From contig NZ_AUWQ01000069.1 of NCBI RefSeq assembly GCF_000455205.1, positions 1 through 64,000 of the forward strand: a stretch of 64,000 nucleotides of DNA, written 5' to 3'. The notes beneath the pieces were generated by a model. The model made no database searches. It saw only the letters and a list, made by a program, of their open reading frames with translations, and was not told where the DNA came from. Positions 33,589-41,137 of this stretch are shown piece after piece. Source of the stretch: Mycobacterium sp. UM_CSW. Its GTDB lineage: Bacteria > Actinomycetota > Actinomycetes > Mycobacteriales > Mycobacteriaceae. The first letter of the stretch is position 1. The number at the start of each line of letters is the position of its first letter. Position numbers and translations under genes: made by a program.

Positions 33589-34536
33589 CTATTCGTTCAG
33601 CCGCGCGATTCGGTCGATGTGGGCGAGGAAGTGCCGTAGTACTTCGTCGGGCGCCTCGATTTGTGGCCAGTGCCCGATGTCGTCGGCGAGCATCACCACG
33701 TCGGGGTCGGGGATCACCTCGGCGTAGCGGCGCGCCATGTGGGCACCGGAGTTGGGGTCGACGGGCCCGTCGATCAACCGCATCGGGATCGTGGTCTGGC
33801 GCATGGCGCGCACCCACCGGTTGCGATGCGTGTAGCGGTCGTTGATGAATCGGCCGACCTTGTGCAGCACCCGGCGCCCGTCGTTGTAGTCCAGGATCTG
33901 GTTGAACACGGTCATCATGTGCGGGGTCGGTTTGGTGTTGGGGCCGAACATCTCGCGCATTGTCGGCTCGAGCAGTCGTCGTGCCAGCGGGCTGCCCTGC
34001 ACAGGGCTGAACAGGTCGCCCAGCGGGGTGCCCGACATCAATTTCTGGGCCGCCCGGGGCGTGTAGGCCTCGATGAACATGCCGCCGTTGAGCCAGGTGA
34101 TCGAGTCGATGCGCCATTCGCCGTACGTCTGTTGGCCGAACTCGTGGCGGGCCAACAGTTCTTGGCCGACGGAATCGCCGATGTCGTGGGCCAGGATGTG
34201 CGCGTTGCTGATGTTCAGGTGGGCCAGCAGCGCTTCGTGCATGTCGGCGTGGTCGTGCACCGAGTATTGGTAGTTTGTCGGTTTGGCGGAAAATCCCATG
34301 CCCATCATGTCCGGCGCGACGACGGTGAACCGCTTCGTCAGCGTGGGCCAGATCGGCGCCCAGTCAAAGGAATTGAACGGGTACCCGTGGATCAGCAGCA
34401 GCGGAGGCCCGCTGCCCTCGACGCGGTAGAAGATGTCGAAGCCGAGGTAGTCGAAGTGCTTGCCCGAGTCCAGCCAGCGTTTCAGTTCAGCGTCCATGAC
34501 AGTCATCATGCGCCGACCCGATTGGCTAGCCGTCAT
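33589..34536 (-). CDS. Alpha/beta hydrolase, haloalkane dehalogenase-like
   Basis: A 315-residue alpha/beta-hydrolase. Oxyanion region LLLIHGYPFNSFDW (near residue 55), nucleophile-elbow segment HILAHDIGDSVGQEL with Asp in place of Ser (as in epoxide hydrolases and dehalogenases), and the catalytic His in DDIGHWPQIEAPDE. The lid region is long and Met/Phe-rich. An Asp nucleophile points to hydrolysis of epoxides or C-halogen bonds. ATG 34536 is chosen because GAGGAAG lies 8 bases before it; ATG 34509 and 34506 are alternatives. The start overlaps the stop of a truncated PNPOx frame (ATGA), a relic of a lost partner gene. Confidence 0.85.
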   Translation of the reverse strand: MTASQSGRRMMTVMDAELKRWLDSGKHFDYLGFDIFYRVEGSGPPLLLIHGYPFNSFDWAPIWPTLTKRFTVVAPDMMGMGFSAKPTNYQYSVHDHADMHEALLAHLNISNAHILAHDIGDSVGQELLARHEFGQQTYGEWRIDSITWLNGGMFIEAYTPRAAQKLMSGTPLGDLFSPVQGSPLARRLLEPTMREMFGPNTKPTPHMMTVFNQILDYNDGRRVLHKVGRFINDRYTHRNRWVRAMRQTTIPMRLIDGPVDPNSGAHMARRYAEVIPDPDVVMLADDIGHWPQIEAPDEVLRHFLAHIDRIARLNE

Positions 34537-34589
34537 TGACCAGACTTCCTCGCTGCAGCGAGATACTCGTCGGTGACGCCGTCGACGAT
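34533..34589 (-). pseudogene. 3' remnant of a PNPOx-like gene
   Basis: The minus strand encodes IVDGVTDEYLAAARKSGQ and then TGA, nearly the same as VDGVTDEYLAAARRS inside the intact PNPOx gene at 30676-31155. No upstream coding part remains. The TGA overlaps the hydrolase ATG as ATGA, so the lost gene was once its operon partner, and its surviving tail still supplies the hydrolase RBS. Confidence 0.65.
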
Positions 34590-34635
34590 GGCTTAGCGGC
34601 GCCAGGCATATTCCCGGGCGCGCTAGCGTGTAGTG

Positions 34636-34983
34636 ATGCGCTACCAAGTGACCGACGCCGACACCGCCGCACAGATCGGCAGCGGCGATGTGCCGGTGCT
34701 CGCGACTCCACGGCTCATCGCATGGCTGGAAGCGGCCACGGTGCAAGCCGCCGCGCCCTTCACCGGTCCTGGCCAGACAACCGTTGGCACCGCGGTGCGC
34801 ATCGAGCACCGGCGCGCGACCCACGTAGGCGGCAGCGTCGAGGTCACCGCCGAGGCGCGATCACCGGGCGAGGGGCGACTCCTGACGTTCGAAGTGCAGG
34901 CGGTTGACGATTCGGGACAGCTTGTTGCTCGCGGCGAAATCGATCGCGTGATAGTCGACCGCGAAAAGTTCCTCCGCCGGTGA
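34636..34983 (+). CDS. Thioesterase-family hot-dog protein (FlK-like)
   Basis: A 115-residue hot-dog-fold protein like fluoroacetyl-CoA thioesterase and related single-domain acyl-CoA thioesterases. Seen: TPRLIAWLEAATVQAAAPF (central helix), GQTTVGTAVRIEHRRATHVG (strand with the family's GT..V..H pattern) and FEVQAVDDSGQLVARGEI. It would release CoA from short or unusual acyl-CoAs. ATG 34636 is preferred to the overlapping GTG 34633. It is divergent from the hydrolase gene, 99 bases apart, with the relic gene between them. Confidence 0.82.
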   Translation: MRYQVTDADTAAQIGSGDVPVLATPRLIAWLEAATVQAAAPFTGPGQTTVGTAVRIEHRRATHVGGSVEVTAEARSPGEGRLLTFEVQAVDDSGQLVARGEIDRVIVDREKFLRR

Positions 34984-35024
34984 GCAAGTTGCGGCGCACC
35001 GTCGCGATCGCCAGTTTGCCTTCG

Positions 35025-36431
35025 TTATGAACTACTGGTCTCGGCGAGCGGTAATTCGCAGAGTTCTGATTTCGCCCCGGCGGAGGGGCGTCGCACGTAG
35101 ACCCACCACGTCAGCCCCGACCCGATGAGGTAGCACAGCAAGAAAAAGCAGAACGCCGTCGTTTCCGAGCCTGTGGTCAGATAGGACTGTCTCAGTGCCA
35201 GATTGATCAAGACACCGCCGAGCGTGCCGACCGCGGCGACTATTCCGATCACGGCGCCGGACATCGCACGGGCCCAGTGGCGGCGTTCGGCCTCGGCGGC
35301 TTTGATGGAGTGGCTGCGCGATTCGAAAACCGCCGGGATCATCTTGTAAACGGCCCCGTTGCCGATCCCGCACAAGACAAAAAGTGCCATAAAACCGACG
35401 ATGTAGCCGGTCATGGTGGTGACGCTCAAGGGACCGGAGCGATTGTCGGCGTGTGCGCTCACCACGATCAGCGCGCTGATGGCAGCGATCATGGCGAATA
35501 GGGCTCCCAGGGTGACGGTGCCTCCGCCGAGGCGGTCCGAGAGCCTGCCGCCGTATATCCGGGCCAGCGACGCGAGCAGCGGTCCGAGGAAGGCGACCCG
35601 GGCGGCGTGCAACGACGCCTGCAGCGCACCTTGCCCTGCGGCCATGTAGTTGATTTCCAGCACCTCGCCGAAGGCGAACGAAAATCCGATAAATGAGCCG
35701 TAGGTCGCGACGTAGAGTGCCGCCAGGATCCAGGTGTCGCGCCGTACCAGAGCCGCTCGCGTGGGTTTGTGTTCGGCGCGGGGCAATTCCATGTTGTCCA
35801 GGAAGCATGCCGACCCGAGCGCGGCCACTGACAACAGCACCAGATAGATCGCACATACCCAGTAGGGCTGCCGGTTGCCGGCGGTCGCGAGCACCACCAG
35901 ACCTATGACCTGGATCATCGGTACCCCGATGTTCCCACCACCACCGGCGATCCCCAGCGCCGCGCCTTTGAGTCGCTGGGGGTAGAAGACGTTGACGTTG
36001 GCGACCGCCGCGGAGAAATTGCCGCCGCCCATACCGGTTAGCGCTGCACACACCAGATACATCCATAACGGCCGACCCGGATCGGCCAGCAGCAGAATCG
36101 TGCCGACTGTCGGGATCAACAGCACCAGCGAAGAGAACACCATCCAGTTGCGGCCGCCGAACTTGGCCACCGCCGCCGCGTACGGGATGCGCAGGCAGCC
36201 TCCGACGAGGGTTGCGGTGGCGCCCAGCAGAAGCTTGTCGGCCGGCGAAAGGCCGTACACAGATCTGGGCATGAACAACACCATCACCGACCAGATCGAC
36301 CAGACCGAGTAGCCGACGTGCATCGCGAACACAGACCAGATCAGGTTCCGCCGAGCGATCTTCTTATTGCCGGCCTCCCAAGCCGCGAGGTCCTCGGGAT
36401 CCCAATTCGAAATGCGTTGCGCCCGACTCAT
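35025..36431 (-). CDS. narK: Nitrate/nitrite transporter, NarK/NarU type (MFS)
   Basis: A 468-residue major-facilitator protein with about twelve helices, close in length to NarK3/NarU of M. tuberculosis. NarK marks: ARRNLIWSVFAMHVGYSVWS near residue 30 and the nitrate-signature glycine-rich helices ALTGMGGGNFSAAVANVNVF (near 135) and CGIGNGAVYKMIPAVFESRS (near 370), each carrying the G-rich N-S motif. It moves nitrate in or nitrite out. ATG 36431 follows GGGGGAT. No nitrate reductase genes are near. A clear DosR-type box was not spotted in the 250 bases upstream. Confidence 0.87.
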   Translation of the reverse strand: MSRAQRISNWDPEDLAAWEAGNKKIARRNLIWSVFAMHVGYSVWSIWSVMVLFMPRSVYGLSPADKLLLGATATLVGGCLRIPYAAAVAKFGGRNWMVFSSLVLLIPTVGTILLLADPGRPLWMYLVCAALTGMGGGNFSAAVANVNVFYPQRLKGAALGIAGGGGNIGVPMIQVIGLVVLATAGNRQPYWVCAIYLVLLSVAALGSACFLDNMELPRAEHKPTRAALVRRDTWILAALYVATYGSFIGFSFAFGEVLEINYMAAGQGALQASLHAARVAFLGPLLASLARIYGGRLSDRLGGGTVTLGALFAMIAAISALIVVSAHADNRSGPLSVTTMTGYIVGFMALFVLCGIGNGAVYKMIPAVFESRSHSIKAAEAERRHWARAMSGAVIGIVAAVGTLGGVLINLALRQSYLTTGSETTAFCFFLLCYLIGSGLTWWVYVRRPSAGAKSELCELPLAETSSS

Positions 36432-36721
36432 CGACGATCCCCCAAAATTCCGTGACCAAGAGCGGCTCCCGACGACGCTAAGCACGAAAGCTCCGAGGTG
36501 ACCTACGAGTAGCTGTGAGTTGACAACGAATTCAGCGCATAGGCCGCGGCAACTCTGCTGAAATCGCAATCGATACAAGGCAATTGTTGCTCGATAAGCC
36601 AAAGTTGTTAATCATCAACGCCTTACAGGTGAGTAGAAGGCCCACGCACGTCATTTCATACCATCAGTCGACGGTGAGGAAGTTGTGAGACGGTTGCGAC
36701 TAAACCAATCCGATCGAGTCG
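36432..36721. other. Upstream region of the NarK gene; no gene seen
   Basis: A comparatively A+T-rich stretch of 290 bases ahead of the transporter. It probably holds its promoter; a weak palindrome GTTGTTAATCATCAAC lies near 36604. No coding frame is convincing. Confidence 0.4.
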
Positions 36722-36880
36722 TTCACCACCGCGCGGTTGCGGCGCCAAGGTCACCAATGGGTTGCCTGGTACAACCAGGAACGCCAGCGCGAAGCCGTCG
36801 GCTACCTTTCACCCGACGAGTTCGAGGCGGCGGTCGCCTGCGCCTCACAACCAGCGAGCCAGCGAGCCCTGGCCCTCGCA
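36722..36880 (+). pseudogene. IS3-type transposase C-terminal remnant
   Basis: The plus strand reads WVAWYNQERQREAVGYLSP then DEFEAAVA, matching the closing part of IS3-family OrfB transposases (W-V-x-W-Y-N ... G-Y-x-S-P-x-E-F-E). The catalytic domain, OrfA and terminal repeats are absent, so only a scar is left. It marks a past insertion at the left border of the scarred zone. Confidence 0.6.
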
Positions 36881-36970
36881 GCCAAAACCTGGGGTAGTTC
36901 ACCGCCGCTCCGGACGGACGATCCTTCTCACACGATCGGTAATACCGTCGCACGGGTGGGATTGATACGA

Positions 36971-37190
36971 ATGCGGGGAGCGCCGACGTGTGGTGCGCGA
37001 TTGCTGCATCGGGTCGCCGCCGCTGCCGTTGTCGCGGGCTCGGCGGCATATAGAAACACCACGACGAGTTCGCCCATGAATAGTGGCAATACATCGGTAC
37101 CTACGGGGCCGCCGTCAATCACCAACGAGCTCTTCCCGCAGGCCAATCCGGCGGTGACGATACAGACCCTCGGGGCGCTGCAAAGTAGGG
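36971..37190 (+). pseudogene. Decayed 5' copy of the aldose-1-epimerase lipoprotein gene
   Basis: A frame from ATG 36971 reads ARLLHRVAAAAVVAGSAAY, then VPTGPPSITNELFPQ, aligned with RRLLRPIAIAGVAGLAAC and IPAGPPSITSEPFGQ of the intact epimerase at 29467. The lipobox Cys has become Tyr, and beyond about codon 70 the epimerase sequence is lost. DNA over the PPSIT segment is visibly homologous. It is a dead, truncated paralogue. Confidence 0.6.
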
Positions 37191-37429
37191 CACCCCTCGC
37201 GTTCGCCGGTTGGCCAAGGCGATCTTCCGCTGACATACCGACGCTTATACGTGGAACAAGTCGCCTCGCTCGGAGTTTCGTACCACCTAAAGTCCATTGC
37301 CGTCCGCGCCCATCCAGAGGGGTGAACGTCTGGGGGCATACGGGGCAGATGTTGTGACGGTGGACCTGTCACCGATCGGCGTCACGGGTAGTCATCGCCA
37401 AGCAACGCGTGAATCGCCGGGAACGCGGG
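37191..37429. other. Degenerate stretch beside the epimerase relic
   Basis: No gene supported. One frame gives RLGAYGADVVTVDLSP, faintly like the start of CaiB-type CoA-transferases, too short to claim. Probably further decayed DNA. Confidence 0.35.
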
Positions 37430-38094
37430 CTATTGGGCGGTGTCTGCATACCCAACGGTTGCTGCGCGAATTTCACCTCCCGAAATGACGTAGTAAGGCC
37501 ATTCGCGTCCGAGAATTCGAAAATCGCCGGCTTTACTCCGGCTTTGCAGCGGACATTGAGAATGCGAGTCAAGAACGATCCAATCTAACTCGGAGTCATC
37601 ATTCAATCCGTGAGCCTTTACTGCACCCATGACAGCCCCTCCATCCTTCAGTTCGACCGTGATAATGGCGGCCTTTGAGTTTTTGTGACGGGCCCTTCCG
37701 ACTAGAACTTCGAACCAAACTGAATCACGCGTGACTAAGGGGGCAGGGCGTTTCTTCTGAAGCACCCAGTCCCAGGCGAAAGCCAACCCAACGGCGGCCG
37801 CGACACTTAGCACAATCATTAAGACGATGGCCGCCAGGTGCGCGGCAGCATATTTTGCCGGCTGTTCTGCTAGCTGCTCGAGATCGGGAAAACCTGGAAA
37901 ATGATGTCCCTGCAACGCAAATAGTCCCAACATAGCGGGCATGGAGAAAGCCACACTTGAGACAACGATAATGCTTGTCTCCATTAGCGTGCTATAACTA
38001 CGCGGGGGATGACGCCGCTCTCGTAGCATTTGAAAAACAAAGCCGGCCGTCACAAAGCAAAAAACAATATGAACGCGAGGAGAGTCGTCGGCAA
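37430..38094 (-). pseudogene. DUF6338 membrane protein gene, frameshifted near its start
   Basis: The main frame (GTG 38053 onward, 207 codons) is a DUF6338-like protein: GFVFQMLRERRHPPR, membrane helices near residues 22-45 and 68-96, then a soluble domain with DSVWFEVLVGRARHKNSKAA and ITVELKDGGAVMGAVKAHG. The expected first helix is in another frame: TTG 38094, preceded by AAGGA, starts PTTLLAFILFFAL and then meets TGA, one base out of phase with VTAGFVF. A run of six T (minus strand, 38059-38064) lies at the break. Either the gene is inactivated, the read is off by one base, or slippage restores the frame. The DNA is richer in A+T than its surroundings, suggesting transfer. Confidence 0.7.
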
Positions 38095-38135
38095 ACCAGG
38101 CCGTCCTTATTACAAGTCGAGACTATTTCGAAAAG

Positions 38136-38348
38136 CTAATCGCCTTCCGTCTTCGTAGCTTCAGGCGCTGTCGGATCGGTCAACCGCGGTGGCGGAGAGA
38201 ACGGGCCTGTCGTAGGAGGCGGCACAGTTGTGCTTACCTCGATGTACCCTTTTTGGTTGGCGTCGGGCAACGTCGGAACGTCAAATGGGCTGGGTGACGG
38301 CCGGTTCTCGACCGGTGGTTCCGCTTGCGCACTCGGTCCGTCAGACAT
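38136..38348 (-). CDS. Small Pro-rich hypothetical protein
   Basis: A 70-residue protein rich in Pro, Ser, Thr and acidic residues (SDGPSAQAEPPVENRPSPSP and onward), predicted disordered with no helix or signal peptide. The call rests on a near-ideal RBS, AAAGGAGGAAAC, directly before ATG 38348. It lies 41 bases upstream of the DUF6338 gene on the same strand and probably shares its transcript. Family unknown; it may be a short partner of the membrane protein. Confidence 0.6.
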   Translation of the reverse strand: MSDGPSAQAEPPVENRPSPSPFDVPTLPDANQKGYIEVSTTVPPPTTGPFSPPPRLTDPTAPEATKTEGD

Positions 38349-38514
38349 GTTTCCTCCTTTGCCGTGCTGACCCTCGAAACGCTACGCCGAATCGGAATGG
38401 CAGAAAAGCAACGCCTGCCTGAATTTTGATTGATCACCAACCTCGTTGTCCGCGCCCAGATGGGCGCGGCGTCAATGCGGAAACTCACCAGAAAACAGGC
38501 TGAAGGTGTAAACC

Positions 38515-38551
38515 ATGTCTCGGGACACCTGTCAACGATGTCCCGAGACAT
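38515..38551. repeat. Perfect 13-bp inverted repeat next to the tRNA fragment
   Basis: Arms ATGTCTCGGGACA and TGTCCCGAGACAT flank 11 bases. It ends 8 bases before the tRNA-Pro 3' end. It could be a tRNA or gene terminator, or the end of a mobile element; no T tract follows. Confidence 0.7.
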
Positions 38552-38559
38552 GACAATTG

Positions 38560-38603
38560 TCGGGCTGACAGGATTTGAACCTGCGACCACTTGACCCCCA
38601 GTC
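38560..38603 (-). other. tRNA-Pro(GGG) 3' fragment: probable attachment-site core
   Basis: Read on the minus strand, these 44 bases match the 3' part of a bacterial tRNA-Pro(GGG): anticodon loop CTGGGGG, 3' anticodon arm TCAAG, a T arm with GGTTCAAATCC and acceptor strand CAGCCCG plus A. The 5' half is missing: bases above 38603 stop pairing with the anticodon arm after two positions. Such 3' duplicates are left by integrases that recombine in tRNA ends. In this orientation the element would lie at higher coordinates and native chromosome at lower ones. Confidence 0.75.
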
Positions 38604-38708
38604 CGGCTTGCGGGCTCCGGGGTGTCCCGATCCATCTCTGGAATCTCGTTGAGCTCGGAAAATGTTCCCCGGTCGTCCGGAGAAGCGTCAGCGTGTTTTG
38701 CACGTCTT

Positions 38709-38730
38709 GTGACAACTTCGTGACAACTCC
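38709..38730 (+). repeat. Tandem 11-bp repeat near the attachment core
   Basis: GTGACAACTTC is followed at once by GTGACAACTCC, about 105 bases from the tRNA fragment. Short direct repeats at this distance resemble arm-type integrase or excisionase sites. No integrase gene remains in the window. Confidence 0.5.
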
Positions 38731-38802
38731 GTGGACAAAGAGCAGCGGCGCTGCGCGGGACGCAGTGCCGCCACCTTCGTCAATGACCTCGAGCATCGGC
38801 AC
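38731..38802 (-). pseudogene. N-terminal fragment of an alpha/beta hydrolase gene
   Basis: From GTG 38802 (or ATG 38796), preceded by GGGAGGAA, the minus strand reads PMLEVIDEGGGTASRAAP and then LLFVHG, the usual opening of a mycobacterial alpha/beta hydrolase up to its oxyanion HG motif. After that the frame runs into the 11-bp repeats and tRNA fragment and no hydrolase sequence remains. The break coincides with the repeat, so a recombination event probably removed the rest. Confidence 0.6.
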
Positions 38803-39058
38803 TTCCTCCCGCGCACATCAGTCGCCACAACACAGATGCGCCGCGGGCAGCGGCCGGTTGACCTTAAACACATGTCTCGGCATTCGACCCCCGAAGAGCG
38901 CTTACTCGAAAACGTTTGCACTCAAAACGCATTGCGGAGTTGTACCCACGTCAGAGGCTGCCTTCGCGCGTGATCTGAGCATAGACGCGGTGAGACTGAT
39001 CGCTGGGTGCCATGGGCGCGATGAATCGTAGTCGGAATTCCGTTCGGCGCATTGACCA
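38803..39058. other. Stretch between the hydrolase fragment and ferredoxin; no gene seen
   Basis: About 256 bases with only short frames that oppose one another and lack RBS or family traits. It may contain the lost hydrolase gene's promoter. Confidence 0.4.
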
Positions 39059-39379
39059 TCATGTTGTTGGCGCAGGCAACGATCTGATGTGTTCGGGATC
39101 CTGGTCGAGCACACCGAGCCTGGATGCTCCACCTGGTGAACCGATTTCGGCGAAGAAGTCCGCGTTGAGTTGAATGTAATGGTCGAGTTCGTCGGGCACG
39201 TTCTCGTCGAAGTAGATCGCGTCCACCGGGCACACCGGCTCGCACGCGGCACAATCGACACATTCGTCGGGGTTGATGAATAGCATGCGTGCGCCTTCGT
39301 AGATGCAGTCGACGGGACACTCGTCAATGCACGCTTTGTCTTTGATGTCAACGCAGGGTTCGGTGATGACGTACGTCAT
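39059..39379 (-). CDS. fdxC: 7Fe ferredoxin, FdxC-like
   Basis: A 106-residue ferredoxin. First cluster ligands lie in CVDIKDKACIDECPVDCIY (3Fe-4S type spacing with the Cys used by both clusters) and the second set in CVDCAACEPVCPVDAIYF (4Fe-4S). The closing part, NADFFAEIGSPGGASRLG, matches mycobacterial FdxC. It carries single electrons in the cytoplasm. ATG 39379 lies 51 bases after the flavoprotein stop on the same strand, so both are co-transcribed, and a Rieske oxygenase is close by. Supplying that oxygenase with electrons is a reasonable inference. Confidence 0.9.
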   Translation of the reverse strand: MTYVITEPCVDIKDKACIDECPVDCIYEGARMLFINPDECVDCAACEPVCPVDAIYFDENVPDELDHYIQLNADFFAEIGSPGGASRLGVLDQDPEHIRSLPAPTT

Positions 39380-39430
39380 GTGCGGCCCCCTCTCAATCCT
39401 TGCTGCCGCGGCAAGAGGACATCAGGCTCG

Positions 39431-41026
39431 TTAGAGCACGCCGAGGCTGCTGCGCGCGTCGAGTATCTGGACGGCCTCCTGGGCGCCGTTCCACCCGGGG
39501 ATGCCGGTGACGCCGGGACCGCAGTGGGTGCCCTGGCCGCACATAAATAGATTTGTCACTGGTGTGCCGTATTTAGGTTCGCCGGGAACCATCCGGTTGG
39601 ACCACAGCTGCAGCGGCGACAACGTCCCGTGCGTGAAGTCGCCGTTGTGGGCGCTAAACGCGCTGTTGAAGTAGCGGTCCGACATCACCACTCGCTGGCC
39701 GATACGTTCGGAGAACCCGGGTGAATACTTGTCGATCGACGCGATGCAGGCGTCGGCGTAGCTTTCCTTGAGGTCGCGATGCGTGTCGGGGTCAAGGCCG
39801 TAGGGAAAATATGGCGCGTAGACCGTCGCGCTGTGATAGCCCTCAGGAGCCAGGGTGTGGTCGACGATGCTGGGCAGATACAGATAGCAAATCGGCTTGG
39901 AGGGCACCGCGCCGTAACGGTACTCGTCCCAGCCGTCAGAGACGTACTCGGCTGAGGGCAGGTAGGCCAGCGTTGGAACCGTGTGTCCTTCGTCGTGCAC
40001 GAAGGGCTGCAGCCAGTCGACGAATTCCGGCTCGCCCTCGATAGTCATGTGCGCCTGCAGGTATCCCAGGTTGTAGTTGATCTCTTTGAGCTTGCGCACG
40101 TAATCGGGCGGGAGGTGCTCGGCGCCGGCCAGTTCCAGGAACGTGGTGTGTGGGTCCAGGCTGGACAGCACCACGTCGGCCGTGATTGTGCTGCCATCGC
40201 GCAGGCTGATACCCGTCGCGGTGCCGTTGTCGATGACGATCGACTTGACTTCGGTGTTGAGCAGCACTTCGGCACCCATCGATTCTGCGCGCCGCTGCAG
40301 GGCGTGGCTCAACGAGCCAATCCCGCCGCGCGGCATAAGGATTCGATCGGTGGCTTCCCCGGGGCTGCGCAGCATGTAGTGATAGAGCAGCGATACCGCC
40401 GAACCCGGCGTCCAGGGACCCCCGTCGAAACCGTCGATGGCCATGGCCGCCATTGAGCCCTGGATCGGGCCTCCGACTCCGGCGGGCAGGAACCGACGCA
40501 CGGTGTCCATCGCGCTGCCAAACCACATCTGCGCGAAGTCGTGACGTGTTTCGGCATCGGCCTGTGCGGCGATGACCTCGAAGATGTCGATGTTGCTGTC
40601 GAAACGCGCCTGTGCGAAGTACGGCTCGAACTTCATCATGTGGGCGAAGAGTCCGCCCAGCCCCATCATCACGTCGGCGTTGTGGTCCTCCATCATGTGG
40701 CGGGCCATCCGATCAGGGTTGTTGTACATCACGAACGGCGTATCGCCCTCGTCGCCGAACGTGCACGCCGACGCCCACTGCTCCACGAGTTCAAAATCCC
40801 AATCGTGCAGCTGCAGACGCTCGGTCATGACCTCAGACCAGACCAGGACCGCCCAGGCGCCGACGCTGTGCTTGAAACCGTCGAACAGCTGCCGAGTGGC
40901 CGCCATCCCGCCAACAAATCGAGCCCGCTCGAGCACCAGCACTCGCGCGCCCGCCTGGGCCAACACGTTAGCGGCTGTCAGACCGTTGTGACCAGCTCCG
41001 ATGATGATTGCGTCGTAATCAGCCAT
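39431..41026 (-). CDS. CrtI/phytoene-desaturase-like FAD oxidoreductase
   Basis: A 531-residue flavoprotein of the amine-oxidase/CrtI superfamily. The N-terminal FAD loop is IIIGAGHNGLTAANVLAQAG (residues 6-25), followed by LERARFVGGMAATRQ. A central segment (LMPRGGIGSLSHALQRRAES) matches the CrtI-type substrate-domain entry, and the C-terminal FAD motif is NLFMCGQGTHCGPGVTG. Family members desaturate, saturate or isomerise carotenoid or retinol-like molecules; the substrate here is unknown and no phytoene synthase adjoins. ATG 41026 is preferred to TTG 41047. It is transcribed divergently from the TetR gene, with an operator-like palindrome between. Confidence 0.85.
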   Translation of the reverse strand: MADYDAIIIGAGHNGLTAANVLAQAGARVLVLERARFVGGMAATRQLFDGFKHSVGAWAVLVWSEVMTERLQLHDWDFELVEQWASACTFGDEGDTPFVMYNNPDRMARHMMEDHNADVMMGLGGLFAHMMKFEPYFAQARFDSNIDIFEVIAAQADAETRHDFAQMWFGSAMDTVRRFLPAGVGGPIQGSMAAMAIDGFDGGPWTPGSAVSLLYHYMLRSPGEATDRILMPRGGIGSLSHALQRRAESMGAEVLLNTEVKSIVIDNGTATGISLRDGSTITADVVLSSLDPHTTFLELAGAEHLPPDYVRKLKEINYNLGYLQAHMTIEGEPEFVDWLQPFVHDEGHTVPTLAYLPSAEYVSDGWDEYRYGAVPSKPICYLYLPSIVDHTLAPEGYHSATVYAPYFPYGLDPDTHRDLKESYADACIASIDKYSPGFSERIGQRVVMSDRYFNSAFSAHNGDFTHGTLSPLQLWSNRMVPGEPKYGTPVTNLFMCGQGTHCGPGVTGIPGWNGAQEAVQILDARSSLGVL

Positions 41027-41071
41027 GTGGACACCACTTCCTTGCAATCACGATCGGGACAACGGCCACAG

Positions 41072-41085
41072 TGGCATATCTGCCA
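41072..41085. promoter_or_regulatory. Operator-like palindrome, copy 1
   Basis: TGGCATATCTGCCA pairs at 12 of 14 positions. It lies 46 bases upstream of the CrtI-like gene and 52 before the divergent TetR gene. A near copy (TGTCAGATTTGCCA) lies upstream of the Rieske oxygenase gene. The TetR protein is the likely ligand. Confidence 0.6.
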
Positions 41086-41137
41086 TTTCTATGTCAATAG
41101 TGCACTTTGCAGATGTACATGTGCCACCAGGAGCCCT

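Noticed and set aside
37297-37488. CaiB-type CoA-transferase start
   Set aside because: Only about 16 residues are suggestive (RLGAYGADVVTVDLSP); too short and without RBS.
38560-38603. Intact tRNA-Pro gene
   Set aside because: No 5' acceptor, D arm or complete anticodon stem is present; only the 3' part matches.
38485-38802. 105-codon minus frame through the tRNA fragment
   Set aside because: Only the first 25 codons look like protein; the rest is a readthrough of repeats and tRNA sequence (SQVQILSARQ-type).
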